64,000 nt of DNA from positions 620,001 to 684,000 of the forward strand of contig JADJXO010000002.1 in NCBI GenBank assembly GCA_016715825.1. Direction: 5' to 3'. Positions 25,242-33,402 of the stretch are shown here, in pieces. The translations under genes were made by a program, and so were the position numbers. Numbering within the stretch: the stretch's first letter is position 1; each line of letters opens with the position of its first letter. The notes under the pieces were generated by a model that saw only the letters and a list, made by a program, of their open reading frames with translations, did not search any database and was not told where the DNA came from. This DNA comes from Nitrospira sp. GTDB taxonomy: Bacteria; Nitrospirota; Nitrospiria; Nitrospirales; Nitrospiraceae.

Positions 25242-25250
25242 TGGTATACT
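25242..25250 (+). promoter_or_regulatory. extended -10 promoter, TGGTATACT
   Basis: TATACT preceded by TGG gives an extended -10 element. The end of the -10 is 8 bp before the ATG at 25259, so transcription would begin within about 2 bases of the start codon, giving a leaderless or nearly leaderless mRNA. No good -35 is visible, as is usual with extended -10 promoters. Confidence 0.5.
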
Positions 25251-25258
25251 GCCGTCCC

Positions 25259-25774
25259 ATGGATGTTCACAAGTGCAGCCGGGTCCCGATTTCATTCCTC
25301 GCATGGCTTACGATGCTCATTCTTGTGAGTGCCGGTTGTCCTTCCAAAACGATTCAGTATCCTGAAGAGCACGCCCGTCTGCTCAACCTGGACCAGGCGT
25401 TGGAATCCTTGCGGCGCGCGTATGAAGGACAGGATCGATCCGGTTTCCATTCCCAGCTGGTGTCGTCGGATCAGATGGAGGAGCTCCAGCGACAGGTGGA
25501 AATGGATTTTGAAACGTTTCATGCCATCACGCTTGAGTTCAAGATCGAACGAGTCATGCTTGAACAGGATGACATCGATGTTTTCGTCAATTGGCAAGGG
25601 ACCTGGAAGAAGGATGCCGATGATGCCGGAATGCGGCAGCGCGGCCACGCACGATTGCACTGGGCCGAGACACCCTCGATCCTTTTGCGCGCAGTCGAGG
25701 GGGATTTGCCATTCGGTATGAAGACGAAGCAGTTGCTATCCGAGCCTCTTTCCCCACAAGCCTCACCGCGATAG
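25259..25774 (+). CDS. putative lipoprotein
   Basis: A 171-residue protein with a hydrophobic signal (FLAWLTMLILV) ending in the lipobox VSAGC; the Cys at about residue 25 would be lipidated. The mature part is helix-rich at first (LDQALESLRRAYEGQDR), then has beta strands (ERVMLEQDDIDVFVNWQGTW and HARLHWAETPSILLRAVEG), an arrangement like NTF2-like or SnoaL-type folds. No active-site motif is evident. It ends 2 bp before nadB, so they are probably cotranscribed. The start is set by distance from the promoter rather than by a ribosome-binding site. Confidence 0.75.
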   Translation: MDVHKCSRVPISFLAWLTMLILVSAGCPSKTIQYPEEHARLLNLDQALESLRRAYEGQDRSGFHSQLVSSDQMEELQRQVEMDFETFHAITLEFKIERVMLEQDDIDVFVNWQGTWKKDADDAGMRQRGHARLHWAETPSILLRAVEGDLPFGMKTKQLLSEPLSPQASPR

Positions 25775-25776
25775 CG

Positions 25777-27411
25777 ATGTCTCAAACCATTCCAGAGGCG
25801 GATTATCTCGTGATTGGGAGTGGAGTCGCCGGGCTCCGTGCCGCATTGGAGCTATGCCGCGTGGGTCGAGTGATTGTGCTCACCAAAGGACACCCCCTTC
25901 AGAGCAACTCCATTTTTGCCCAAGGTGGGGTCGCGGTGGCATTGAGCGAAGAAGATGATGTTGCGATTCACCTTACGGATACGTTGAAAGCTGGGCATGG
26001 GCTTTGTCGTCGTGAAGCGGTGCGCGTGTTGGTGGAGGAAGGGCCGAATCGGATTCAGGAGCTGATCCGGTGGGGCGCCAGGTTCGACAAAATGGGTGGG
26101 AAGTTTGCTTTTGCGCGGGAAGCCGCACACAGCCGCAGTAGGATACTCCGGGCCCGAGGTGATGCAACGGGAAACGAAATGGTACGTGCCTTGCTCGCAC
26201 AGGTGATCCGGCAGAAACAGATTATTCGGTTGGATTACCATTTCACCGTCGACCTTGTGGTGGAAGAGGGGCGCTGCTGTGGCGCCGTCGTGCTGGATGA
26301 AAATTCAGGAGAACAGTTCATTCTTCCCGCAAAGGCCATCCTCCTTTCGACCGGCGGAGCCGGTCAGATTTTTGCTCGCACCACGAATCCGCCCAATGCG
26401 ACAGGCGATGGGATGGCCATGGCATTTCGCGCAGGAGCAGAACTTCACGATATGGAATTCGTGCAGTTCCACCCGACGGCGCTGTATTTGCCCTCCAGCC
26501 CTCCTTTTTTGTTGTCCGAGGCGATGCGAGGAGAAGGGGGGGAACTGCGCAACAATAAGGGTGAAGCGTTCATGCCACGCTATCATCCGCGTGGGGTCCT
26601 GGCACCGAGAGATATCGTGGCACGGGCTATTTGGACGGAGATGGCGGCGACCCGAGCACGGCATGTTTACCTGGATGTGACCCATCTAGAATCAAATTTC
26701 GTGAAGCGTCGGTTTCCGACCATCTATGCAACCTGCTTACGTCATGATATCGACATTACGGAGGAATGGATTCCGGTCTCGCCGAGTGCGCACTACATGA
26801 TGGGTGGAGTCTCAACCGACATCAACGGGGCGACGACTCTGCCGGGTCTTTTTGCGGCCGGTGAAGTCGCTTGCAGTGGCGTGCATGGTGCCAATCGCTT
26901 GGCCAGTAACTCTCTCTTGGAGGGATTGGTGTTTGGGATGCGGGCCGGTGCTGCGGCGATAACCTGGGCCTCACGTTGTTCGGTACCAGACTTGACCGCC
27001 CATCGTGAACGGTTGCGGTGCGGTGGAGCCGGTCGGTTGGACGATGCTGAAAAGTTACGAAACTCGTTGCGGCGAGCGATGTGGAGTCAAGTGGGGCTTG
27101 TCCGTTCCCGAGAGTCGCTGACCCGAGCCACGGCTCAACTTGCCCGGTGGGAACAGCTGGTTTCTCAATCGTTTGCGACACGGGCCGACCTGGAGGTCAA
27201 AAACATGGTGCAAGTGGCCCACTGTGTGGCGGAAGCCGCGCTCTGGAGAGAGAATAGCGTCGGGGCGCATTACCGCGCCGACTATGCGAAACCTCAACGA
27301 CCTGGCTGGAAACTACACAGCCGGCTTCTCCTATCCGAACAAGTTACTGGCCAGCTGGGATCATCGAAAGAGGGGAAGGTCGTCTCGCGACGTTCTCCGA
27401 AGATGGGATGA
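25777..27411 (+). CDS. nadB: L-aspartate oxidase
   Basis: FAD enzyme that oxidises L-aspartate to iminoaspartate, the first step of de novo NAD synthesis. The Rossmann motif VIGSGVAGLRAALEL is at residues 11-25, followed by SIFAQGGVAVAL, the succinate-dehydrogenase-type active-site block HPTALYLP, the SEAMRGEGG block and GEVACSGVHGANRLASNSL near the end of the FAD domain. Length 544 residues is normal. The product iminoaspartate would go to NadA (not in this window); a NadE-like gene is at 5.7 kb. Its 3' end overlaps the convergent transglycosylase gene by 68 bp. Confidence 0.95.
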   Translation: MSQTIPEADYLVIGSGVAGLRAALELCRVGRVIVLTKGHPLQSNSIFAQGGVAVALSEEDDVAIHLTDTLKAGHGLCRREAVRVLVEEGPNRIQELIRWGARFDKMGGKFAFAREAAHSRSRILRARGDATGNEMVRALLAQVIRQKQIIRLDYHFTVDLVVEEGRCCGAVVLDENSGEQFILPAKAILLSTGGAGQIFARTTNPPNATGDGMAMAFRAGAELHDMEFVQFHPTALYLPSSPPFLLSEAMRGEGGELRNNKGEAFMPRYHPRGVLAPRDIVARAIWTEMAATRARHVYLDVTHLESNFVKRRFPTIYATCLRHDIDITEEWIPVSPSAHYMMGGVSTDINGATTLPGLFAAGEVACSGVHGANRLASNSLLEGLVFGMRAGAAAITWASRCSVPDLTAHRERLRCGGAGRLDDAEKLRNSLRRAMWSQVGLVRSRESLTRATAQLARWEQLVSQSFATRADLEVKNMVQVAHCVAEAALWRENSVGAHYRADYAKPQRPGWKLHSRLLLSEQVTGQLGSSKEGKVVSRRSPKMG

Positions 27412-28060
27412 CATGACCGGTCGAGGCGAGATCGTTTGCAAGAAACGTTCGATAGTATCGTAAAACCTTGCGAACATATCGGCGAGTTTCGGTGATTGGT
27501 GGAACTGCCCGATAGCGATCGACCACATGCTCTCCGGCATTATAGGCGGCGAGGGCAAGGGGGAGATCTCCTCGGAATCGGTCAAGGAGTTGTCGCAAGT
27601 ATTTAGTCCCTCCTCCGATGTTATCTTCAGGGTTGTAAAGATCACGCACATCGAGTCGTACTGCCGTTTGCGGCATTAATTGCATCAATCCAACTGCTCC
27701 AGCGCGAGATACCGCGACGGGGTCAAAGTCCGACTCAGCCTTGATGACGGCTCGGATAAGAGCGGGGTGGATACGGTGTTCCTGTGAAAATCGGCTGATC
27801 ATCGGCTCTAACTCTCGTTCTGAGATGACTGGGTGCAGACGGTTTGGGTGGAGGTCAACCCGGCGGTATCGAGCGTCAGATGGGACGTTCGTCAGTGATA
27901 TCGTCCCCTTTGCATCAATATATTGATAGATTTCTGCATGGAGACCAGGGACCGCAGTCATCAGGCTACTGCCGAACATGCTCCCAAACATAACGGGGAC
28001 TACCAGGGCGGTCCATTTGCGAGAAGAGGCGAGTCGAAATTTGTCGTTCTGCATGGTCAA
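27344..28060 (-). CDS. soluble lytic transglycosylase with DUF4124 N-terminus
   Basis: Cleaves peptidoglycan between MurNAc and GlcNAc. Residues 15-40 form a signal peptide; a DUF4124-like stretch follows (EIYQYIDAKGTISLTNVP). The SLT domain covers about residues 90-215: the catalytic Glu lies in VIKAESDFDP, then AVGLMQLMPQT, a GGTKYLRQLLDRF block and LALAAYNAGEHVVDRY, ending with TRRYVRKVLRYYRTF. The catalytic core is complete. The last 23 codons run antisense to the end of nadB. It acts in the periplasm on cell-wall turnover. Confidence 0.9.
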   Translation of the reverse strand: MTMQNDKFRLASSRKWTALVVPVMFGSMFGSSLMTAVPGLHAEIYQYIDAKGTISLTNVPSDARYRRVDLHPNRLHPVISERELEPMISRFSQEHRIHPALIRAVIKAESDFDPVAVSRAGAVGLMQLMPQTAVRLDVRDLYNPEDNIGGGTKYLRQLLDRFRGDLPLALAAYNAGEHVVDRYRAVPPITETRRYVRKVLRYYRTFLANDLASTGHVIPSSENVARRPSPLSMIPAGQ

Positions 28061-28152
28061 ACGATAGCAGCCTGTAGCAGCCTGTCAAGGAAACGCAGCC
28101 TTATGCCGTGAGAAACGGTGGGAGGGTGGCGGAACAACAGGCAGATCAGCGG

Positions 28153-29040
28153 CTAATCAGACCCAATAGGTTCCAAAAAACGCTCATATGTCTCGAGAAA
28201 TCGAGCCCTTAGCTTCAATGTCACCGGGCCTGGTTTCCCGCTCGCGATTTTCCTCGTGTCGACCATGGATACGGGCATGATTTCCATGCTCGTGTTCGTA
28301 AGAAAACATTCGTCTGCTCCATACAACGCGTCGACGGTAAAATGTCCTTCTTCCATTCGGATGTGGAGTTCCTCAGCCAGCCGAATCACAATCCCTCTGG
28401 TGATACCATCAAGCAAGCCGCATTCGAGGGCGGGAGTTCGGAGTCTGCCCTCCGTGACGAAGCACAGGTTGCTGATCGTGCATTCAGTCAGGTGGTGTTC
28501 CCAATTGAGCAGGACGCTGTCGAATGCGCCTGCGGCAATGGCTTCGCGTTTGGCCAGGATGTTGTTCAAAAAGTTAATGGATTTAATCTGCGGCGGCAGT
28601 GCGCTTGGCAGGTTCCGCTTGGTCGAGGCAATAATGATCTTGACGCCGTTCTCATACAGACCTGATGCCGGACGTACCAGCGGTTTGGCCATGACGACAA
28701 CAGTCGGCGAAGGGCACAGCGCCGGATTCAGACCGATGTCCCCGACTCCCCGCGAGACTGTGATGCGGAGGTAGGCATCGTGCTGATCAGTCCCGACCTC
28801 GTTGCGAGCCATGGATTCGTGGAGGATGTCGGGCCAGTCCTTCAAGGGAATTGGGATCGCCAGTCCGATGGCTTCGGCTGAGCGGAATAATCGTAATAGA
28901 TGTTGATCGCGCATGAAGAGGCGGGAGCCGTAGGAGCGGAGCGTTTCATACACACCATCTCCGTACAGAAATCCATGATCGAAAACCGAGATCACCGCTT
29001 CGTGCTCTTGAACGAACCGGTTATTGAGGTAGATCCACAT
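28153..29040 (-). CDS. pabC: class IV aminotransferase, likely aminodeoxychorismate lyase
   Basis: Start at MWIYLNNRFV, which is 5 bp after the pabB stop; a longer frame would run back into pabB. The fold-type IV PLP enzyme shows DHGFLYGDGVYETLR near residue 20, the PLP-lysine block IKSINFLNNILAKREA near residue 150 and the LTECTISNLCFV block, which binds the cofactor phosphate. BCAT (IlvE), D-amino acid aminotransferase and PabC share these motifs. The tight link with pabB makes 4-amino-4-deoxychorismate lyase (p-aminobenzoate for folate) the best call. Length of 295 residues is usual. Confidence 0.85.
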   Translation of the reverse strand: MWIYLNNRFVQEHEAVISVFDHGFLYGDGVYETLRSYGSRLFMRDQHLLRLFRSAEAIGLAIPIPLKDWPDILHESMARNEVGTDQHDAYLRITVSRGVGDIGLNPALCPSPTVVVMAKPLVRPASGLYENGVKIIIASTKRNLPSALPPQIKSINFLNNILAKREAIAAGAFDSVLLNWEHHLTECTISNLCFVTEGRLRTPALECGLLDGITRGIVIRLAEELHIRMEEGHFTVDALYGADECFLTNTSMEIMPVSMVDTRKIASGKPGPVTLKLRARFLETYERFLEPIGSD

Positions 29041-29044
29041 CGCG

Positions 29045-30520
29045 TTAGGGAAATGCGCTGAAAAAAGCCTGAGCTTTATGGATGGTCTCTTCGTATTCAC
29101 GCGCCGGATTCGAATCGGCTACGATCCCGGCTCCGACCTGAAGAGAGGCCATCCCGTTTGTCACGACGACTGTCCGGATCAGAATATTGAAGTCGAGGTC
29201 TCCGCTCCAGCTGAGGTAGCCCATCGATCCGGTATACAGACCGCGTCGGACCGGTTCTAATTCCTCGATGATTTCCATACAGCGAATTTTGGGGACGCCG
29301 GTGATCGTTCCTCCTGGGAACATGGCTTTCAGGAGGTCGAAGCCGGTTGCATGGGTCTGCAGAGTGCCTGAGACTTGGGAGACTAAGTGGCTGACATGAG
29401 AATATCGTTCCAGCGTCATGAGCTCGTCCACGCGAACGCTACCATACCGGCAGACGCGGCCGAGATCATTGCGCTCAAGGTCCACCAACATGATGTGTTC
29501 GGCTCGCTCTTTGACGTTCGCGCGCAGTTCCGCAACCAGCTCCCTATCGGCCGCCACTGTTTTCCCACGTGGTCTGGTTCCGGCGATGGGTCTGGTGTCG
29601 GCCCGGCAACCATCGAGGCGAACAAGCCGTTCGGGCGATGAACTAATGAGGCGCAGGGCATCGAGGCGTAGTAACCCTGAGAAGGGAGAAGGATTCAGTG
29701 TCCGTAGACGACGATAGAGTGATAAGTCGGCCAGAAATGATTCCTGGGTCAAGGTCTCACCGCTCACTCTAAAACGGTGTGAGAGGTTGGCTTGGTAGAT
29801 GTCGCCCGACGCGATGTACTCCTGGCAACGTCGGACACTTTGCATATACGTCGATGGGGACTGCTCCGGTGTGAACGTAAGGTGTTCCAGTGCGAGGGAT
29901 TGAGATTGAGCTGAGACCGCTCTGCTTAATCGAGCGTCAAAAGCGGCCAGACGATCTGTCCCCTCACGAAACAGTTTGTCTCGAGGCTCGCCCAAGAATC
30001 GTTCGAGTGGAGGGCAGAACATCAGCACAAGGTCGCCCAGCTCATGATCGACGGCTCCCACAACGTCAAAAAATGCGAATTCCAGATCCGGACTGATCAT
30101 GTCCTGAGGAGCTCGTGATGGGAGTTTTTCGAATTGTCGGGCGAGGTCGTAGCTGAAATAGCCGACAGCGCCACCAAAAAATGGTGGACTTCCGGGAGGA
30201 CGATTGATCCGCTGGCTGTTTACAAGCTGTCCTAAATGTTGATAGGGACCGAATCCTGATTCTGTGCGGCCCAGCGTCGAACGTTGGACGAACTGATCGG
30301 CCGTTCCAGTTAATATTTGATAGGGATCGCTTCCAAAATAGGAATATCGTCCCATGGCTCGGTCGCCGTCACCGCTGTCCAAGAGAAAGGAAGGGGATCG
30401 TGCCGAGGCAATTCTAGAATACAGTTCAAAGGGGTTCGCTTGAGGAAGGGGCCGTGTCACGATGAGAGGTGAAGGGGACCCATGTAGGAACGAAGACGAT
30501 GAGCAGGTAGTTGGCAGCAT
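29045..30520 (-). CDS. pabB: aminodeoxychorismate synthase component I
   Basis: Chorismate-binding enzyme of 491 residues. The C-terminal half has the conserved blocks YQANLSHRF, ISSSPERLV, TRPIAGTRPRGKT, LVDLERNDLGRVC, VSQVSGTL and AMFPGGTITGVPK with IRCMEIIEELEP. The PIAGTRPRG wording with Lys in the later GTITGVPK block distinguishes PabB from TrpE, though the two are close. It would aminate chorismate with ammonia from PabA (not in the window). It is followed at once by pabC and stands divergent from the ATP synthase genes. Confidence 0.88.
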   Translation of the reverse strand: MLPTTCSSSSFLHGSPSPLIVTRPLPQANPFELYSRIASARSPSFLLDSGDGDRAMGRYSYFGSDPYQILTGTADQFVQRSTLGRTESGFGPYQHLGQLVNSQRINRPPGSPPFFGGAVGYFSYDLARQFEKLPSRAPQDMISPDLEFAFFDVVGAVDHELGDLVLMFCPPLERFLGEPRDKLFREGTDRLAAFDARLSRAVSAQSQSLALEHLTFTPEQSPSTYMQSVRRCQEYIASGDIYQANLSHRFRVSGETLTQESFLADLSLYRRLRTLNPSPFSGLLRLDALRLISSSPERLVRLDGCRADTRPIAGTRPRGKTVAADRELVAELRANVKERAEHIMLVDLERNDLGRVCRYGSVRVDELMTLERYSHVSHLVSQVSGTLQTHATGFDLLKAMFPGGTITGVPKIRCMEIIEELEPVRRGLYTGSMGYLSWSGDLDFNILIRTVVVTNGMASLQVGAGIVADSNPAREYEETIHKAQAFFSAFP

Positions 30521-30600
30521 GGACGGTCACTTTCCCTGTGAACAGCGCGAATCCACTATACCGCACTGCAGAGATTTTCGGTGGGGTAGGCTCTAACGGC

Positions 30601-30630
30601 TTGACATTCAAAGTGGAGTTTTGCTTAAAT
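30601..30630 (+). promoter_or_regulatory. sigma70-type promoter of the F0 operon
   Basis: A perfect -35 TTGACA (30601-30606) and, after 18 bp, TTAAAT (30625-30630; 4 of 6 matches to TATAAT). Transcription would start near 30637, about 50 bp before the atpI/atpZ-like gene. It lies in the divergent space to pabB. Confidence 0.55.
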
Positions 30631-30688
30631 TGCGAGCCCATCAACGGTAGAGTTGTGTGTATGCGCGCTCGCCTCTCATGGGTCTCGA

Positions 30689-30910
30689 ATGGCCCCTTCA
30701 CAAGATCCCTTATACGCGGGGCTCGGTCAAGCAGTTCGGATCGCAACCGATCTGCTCGCTGCCCTGATTGTCGGGGGAGGGTTGGGGTGGGTCTGTGATG
30801 CATACCTGTTCGACTCAACTCCGTGGGGAATGATCGGCGGCCTGGTATTGGGCCTCGTTGCAGGTATGAGGAATGCGTATCGGTCGGTTCAACGGTGGAC
30901 GAATACATAA
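30689..30910 (+). CDS. atpI: AtpI/AtpZ-like F0F1 ATPase accessory membrane protein
   Basis: Start chosen at MAPSQDPLYAGLG, giving 73 residues. Two membrane helices are visible: ATDLLAALIVGGGLGWVCDAYL and GMIGGLVLGLVAGMRNAY. This two-helix hairpin with a glycine-rich first helix is typical of the short AtpI/AtpZ (Pfam ATPase_gene1) proteins coded first in atp operons and thought to help c-ring assembly or Mg/Ca import. There is no clear ribosome-binding site, so a GTG 36 bp upstream remains possible. It precedes atpB by 31 bp. Confidence 0.8.
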   Translation: MAPSQDPLYAGLGQAVRIATDLLAALIVGGGLGWVCDAYLFDSTPWGMIGGLVLGLVAGMRNAYRSVQRWTNT

Positions 30911-30941
30911 CTACTGTCGATAGCGACGACACAGGAGCATC

Positions 30942-31691
30942 GTGGAAGAGAGTCCGCTTCATCAATTCGAACTAGAAAATTGGGTTCCGATTTCCCTCGG
31001 TGGATTAGATATTTCCATCAATAAAGCCGTGGTCTTTATGTGGATTGTCATTGCCGTCGCGGCAGTCCTGATGATCATGGCAGGGTCTTCACGCAAGCTG
31101 GTGCCGGGCAAACTCCAGAGTTTGGCAGAGATGATGGTGGATTTCATTCGTAGCATGATCTTGGACACGATGGGGAAGGAGGGGATGCGCTTTTTCCCGC
31201 TGATCGCCACACTCTTCCTGTTCATTCTGTTCAGTAACCTCATCGGCTTGATTCCTGGTAGCTACACCGTGACGAGCCAAATCATCGTAACCGCGGTATT
31301 TTCATTCCTCGTCTACGGGATCAGCTTGGTCTTGGGGTTCATGTTGCACGGGGCGAAGTTCTTGGGCATTCTTGTTCCGCCTGGGACACCAGGGTGGCTT
31401 GTGCCCTTGATGATTCCGATCGAGATCATCAGCCAGGTGGCACGGCCTGTGTCGCTCGCTGTGCGGTTATTTGCCAATATGACGGCCGGTCATGTGATGC
31501 TCGCCGTTCTGTTCAGCCTGACGATCGGTGGTGGACTATTGATCGGATGGTTGCCTTTTGCATTTACGGTGGCGATCTACGGGTTAGAATTCGGCATCGC
31601 ATTCATTCAAGCCTATATTTTCAGCATTTTGACGTGCGTCTACCTAGGAGACGCATTTCATTTGCACGGCCATGACGAGCACGCGCATTAG
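30942..31691 (+). CDS. atpB: F0F1 ATP synthase subunit a
   Basis: Membrane subunit with the proton half-channels. A GTG start is used. Five to six helices are seen; the key arginine facing the c-ring is in SLAVRLFANMTAGHVML, and the helix-6 end QAYIFSILTCVYLGDAFHLH is typical. 249 residues is normal. The N-terminus SPLHQFELENWVPI is the common opening of this subunit in non-proteobacterial lineages. Confidence 0.96.
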   Translation: MEESPLHQFELENWVPISLGGLDISINKAVVFMWIVIAVAAVLMIMAGSSRKLVPGKLQSLAEMMVDFIRSMILDTMGKEGMRFFPLIATLFLFILFSNLIGLIPGSYTVTSQIIVTAVFSFLVYGISLVLGFMLHGAKFLGILVPPGTPGWLVPLMIPIEIISQVARPVSLAVRLFANMTAGHVMLAVLFSLTIGGGLLIGWLPFAFTVAIYGLEFGIAFIQAYIFSILTCVYLGDAFHLHGHDEHAH

Positions 31692-31728
31692 CGTATGCGA
31701 GTTTAGACAAGGGAAGGAGTAAGGCATA

Positions 31729-31962
31729 ATGGATTCAGCAGCAGCAGGGTTGATCGGAATGGGTTGTGCAGCGGCAGGGTTTGCCGGGGCCGGCGTTGGA
31801 ATTGGGTTCATCTTCGGAAAAATGATTGAAGTAGTCGCACGCCAGCCTGAGGCAGAAGCTCGAGTCACAAAGTACATGTGGATCGGGTTTGCGTTGGTGG
31901 AAGCCATCGCGCTCTACGGCTTGGTTATCGCCTTCATCATCATGGGCTTTCGGAAGGGATAA
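31729..31962 (+). CDS. atpE: F0F1 ATP synthase subunit c
   Basis: A 77-residue hairpin of two helices. Helix 1 has the GxGxGxG-type pattern (AAGFAGAGVGIGFIFG), the polar loop holds RQPEAEA, and helix 2 carries the ion-binding Glu in GFALVEAIALYG. None of the extra residues that mark sodium-binding rings is obvious, so proton coupling is likely. A GGGAAGGAG ribosome-binding sequence precedes the ATG. Confidence 0.96.
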   Translation: MDSAAAGLIGMGCAAAGFAGAGVGIGFIFGKMIEVVARQPEAEARVTKYMWIGFALVEAIALYGLVIAFIIMGFRKG

Positions 31963-32038
31963 GGGGAATACTCGCGGCCCGTAGGCGCCGCCCCGACTAA
32001 ATCGATCTTGTTACCCTTCTTTCGTTTAGGGAGTTGAC

Positions 32039-32545
32039 ATGCCGCAGTTTGAATCGCACTTTTTTTCTTCTCTGATCTTTTGGGAGATCGTGTCCTTCGG
32101 GATCTTGTTGTTTATCCTCTATAAGTACGCGTTCCCTGGAATCTTGAGTGTTCTGGAAGAGCGAGAAAAGAAAATCAAGGATAGCCTCGAGCAGGCAGAA
32201 CATCATCGATCGGAAGCCGAACGCCGGTTGAAAGAATACGAAGCCAAACTCAGTGCGGCTGGTAAAGAAGCGGAAGCCATTCTTGCGGCCGCAAAAGAAC
32301 GCGCGCAACGGCTTCTTGATGAAAATGAACAGCGATTGACGGCAGAGGCAGAGCGCATTAAGGGTGATGCCACGCGTGAAATCGAGCAGGAGCGTCGCAA
32401 AGCTGTGCAAGACATCCGGACTCAGACAACGGAATTGGCGCTCATGGTGGCGGAGAAAGTCGTGCAGAGGAGTTTGACTGAAGCTGATCAACGAAAGTTC
32501 GCAGACGAGGCCCTGGAAGCGCTTTCCAAGTCATACCAACGATAG
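32039..32545 (+). CDS. atpF: F0F1 ATP synthase subunit b
   Basis: Peripheral-stalk subunit, 168 residues. One N-terminal membrane helix (LIFWEIVSFGILLFILYKY) is followed by a long charged coiled coil starting at LEEREKKIKDSLEQAEHHR and ending with VAEKVVQRSLTEADQRKFADE. No atpH, atpA, atpG, atpD or atpC follows; the next gene is convergent larE. The F1 genes must be elsewhere, so the ATP synthase genes are split. Confidence 0.95.
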   Translation: MPQFESHFFSSLIFWEIVSFGILLFILYKYAFPGILSVLEEREKKIKDSLEQAEHHRSEAERRLKEYEAKLSAAGKEAEAILAAAKERAQRLLDENEQRLTAEAERIKGDATREIEQERRKAVQDIRTQTTELALMVAEKVVQRSLTEADQRKFADEALEALSKSYQR

Positions 32546-32560
32546 TGCATCGTAGTATGA

Positions 32561-32590
32561 GGGTGGAGTCAGCGTAGTGTGACTCCACCC
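32561..32590. terminator. bidirectional hairpin between atpF and larE
   Basis: GGGTGGAGTCA, 8-base loop, TGACTCCACCC: a perfect 11-bp stem. It begins 16 bp after the atpF stop and overlaps the last codons and the stop of the convergent larE gene. There is no T-run, but position and stem strength fit a terminator serving both genes. Confidence 0.6.
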
Positions 32591-33393
32591 GGTCGATACC
32601 CTTCTAAATCCACGGTTACGAATTTAAACCCCAGTTCCTTCAGTTCCGCGCTGATTCTGGCACATCGATCTGATTCAATGAGCCCAGGCAGTTCTTCTTT
32701 GGCGACTTCGATTCTCGCCACATCACCGTGGTTTCTGACTCTGAAATGACGAAATCCTTCTCGATGCAACACCACTTCCGCAGCTTCAACGGAATGCAAC
32801 TTTTCCACCGTAATCATATTTCCACGTGGGATTCGTGAGGAAAGACAGGCCGCGGCGGGCTTGTCCCAGTTCGAAAGCCCTAACTCCTTGGCAAGGGTGC
32901 GGATATCAGCCTTCGAAAGCTTGACCTCGACGAGGGGGCTACGGACTCCCCACTCACGCGCGGCTTTGATTCCAGGGCGGTCGTCACCGAGATCATCGAG
33001 ATTGGTTCCGTCAACGACATAGGCTGCCGCCCGCGATTCCCGCAGGCCTCCGAGAAGTTGGTACAAATCAGTCTTACAGTGAAAGCAACGATTTGCGTCA
33101 TTCTTTACAAAATCATCAATGGCGAGCTGATCCGTCTTCGCGATCTCATGGCGGGCGCCGATTTCTTTGGCCACTCGCTCAGCGGTTTCCAGCTCAATCG
33201 ATGGGAATGTCGGTGAGACGGCCGTGATTCCTATCGCTTTCTCGTGAAGTTGATCGTGGGCAACTTTGAGAACGAAGGTGCTATCGATGCCGCCTGAATA
33301 GGCTACCATTACGGAGCCCATTTCGTTCAGAAGGGCCTGAAGTCGACTCAGCTTCTGGTGAAGAAGGGAATCTTGCATGGTATGCGGCTCCAT
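32569..33393 (-). CDS. larE: LarE-type sulfur-inserting enzyme (PP-loop)
   Basis: ATP-dependent sacrificial sulfur transferase of the nickel-pincer cofactor pathway (lactate racemase and related enzymes). The PP-loop is YSGGIDSTFVLKV near residue 35. A cysteine pair, CFHCKTDLY, and ACLSSRIPRG follow; the latter holds the cysteine that gives up its sulfur in the known Lactobacillus enzyme. 274 residues is normal. No larB or larC is in the window, as is common for stand-alone larE genes. The stop codon lies in a strong hairpin. Confidence 0.9.
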   Translation of the reverse strand: MEPHTMQDSLLHQKLSRLQALLNEMGSVMVAYSGGIDSTFVLKVAHDQLHEKAIGITAVSPTFPSIELETAERVAKEIGARHEIAKTDQLAIDDFVKNDANRCFHCKTDLYQLLGGLRESRAAAYVVDGTNLDDLGDDRPGIKAAREWGVRSPLVEVKLSKADIRTLAKELGLSNWDKPAAACLSSRIPRGNMITVEKLHSVEAAEVVLHREGFRHFRVRNHGDVARIEVAKEELPGLIESDRCARISAELKELGFKFVTVDLEGYRPGGVTLR

Positions 33394-33402
33394 CAGACAT
33401 TC

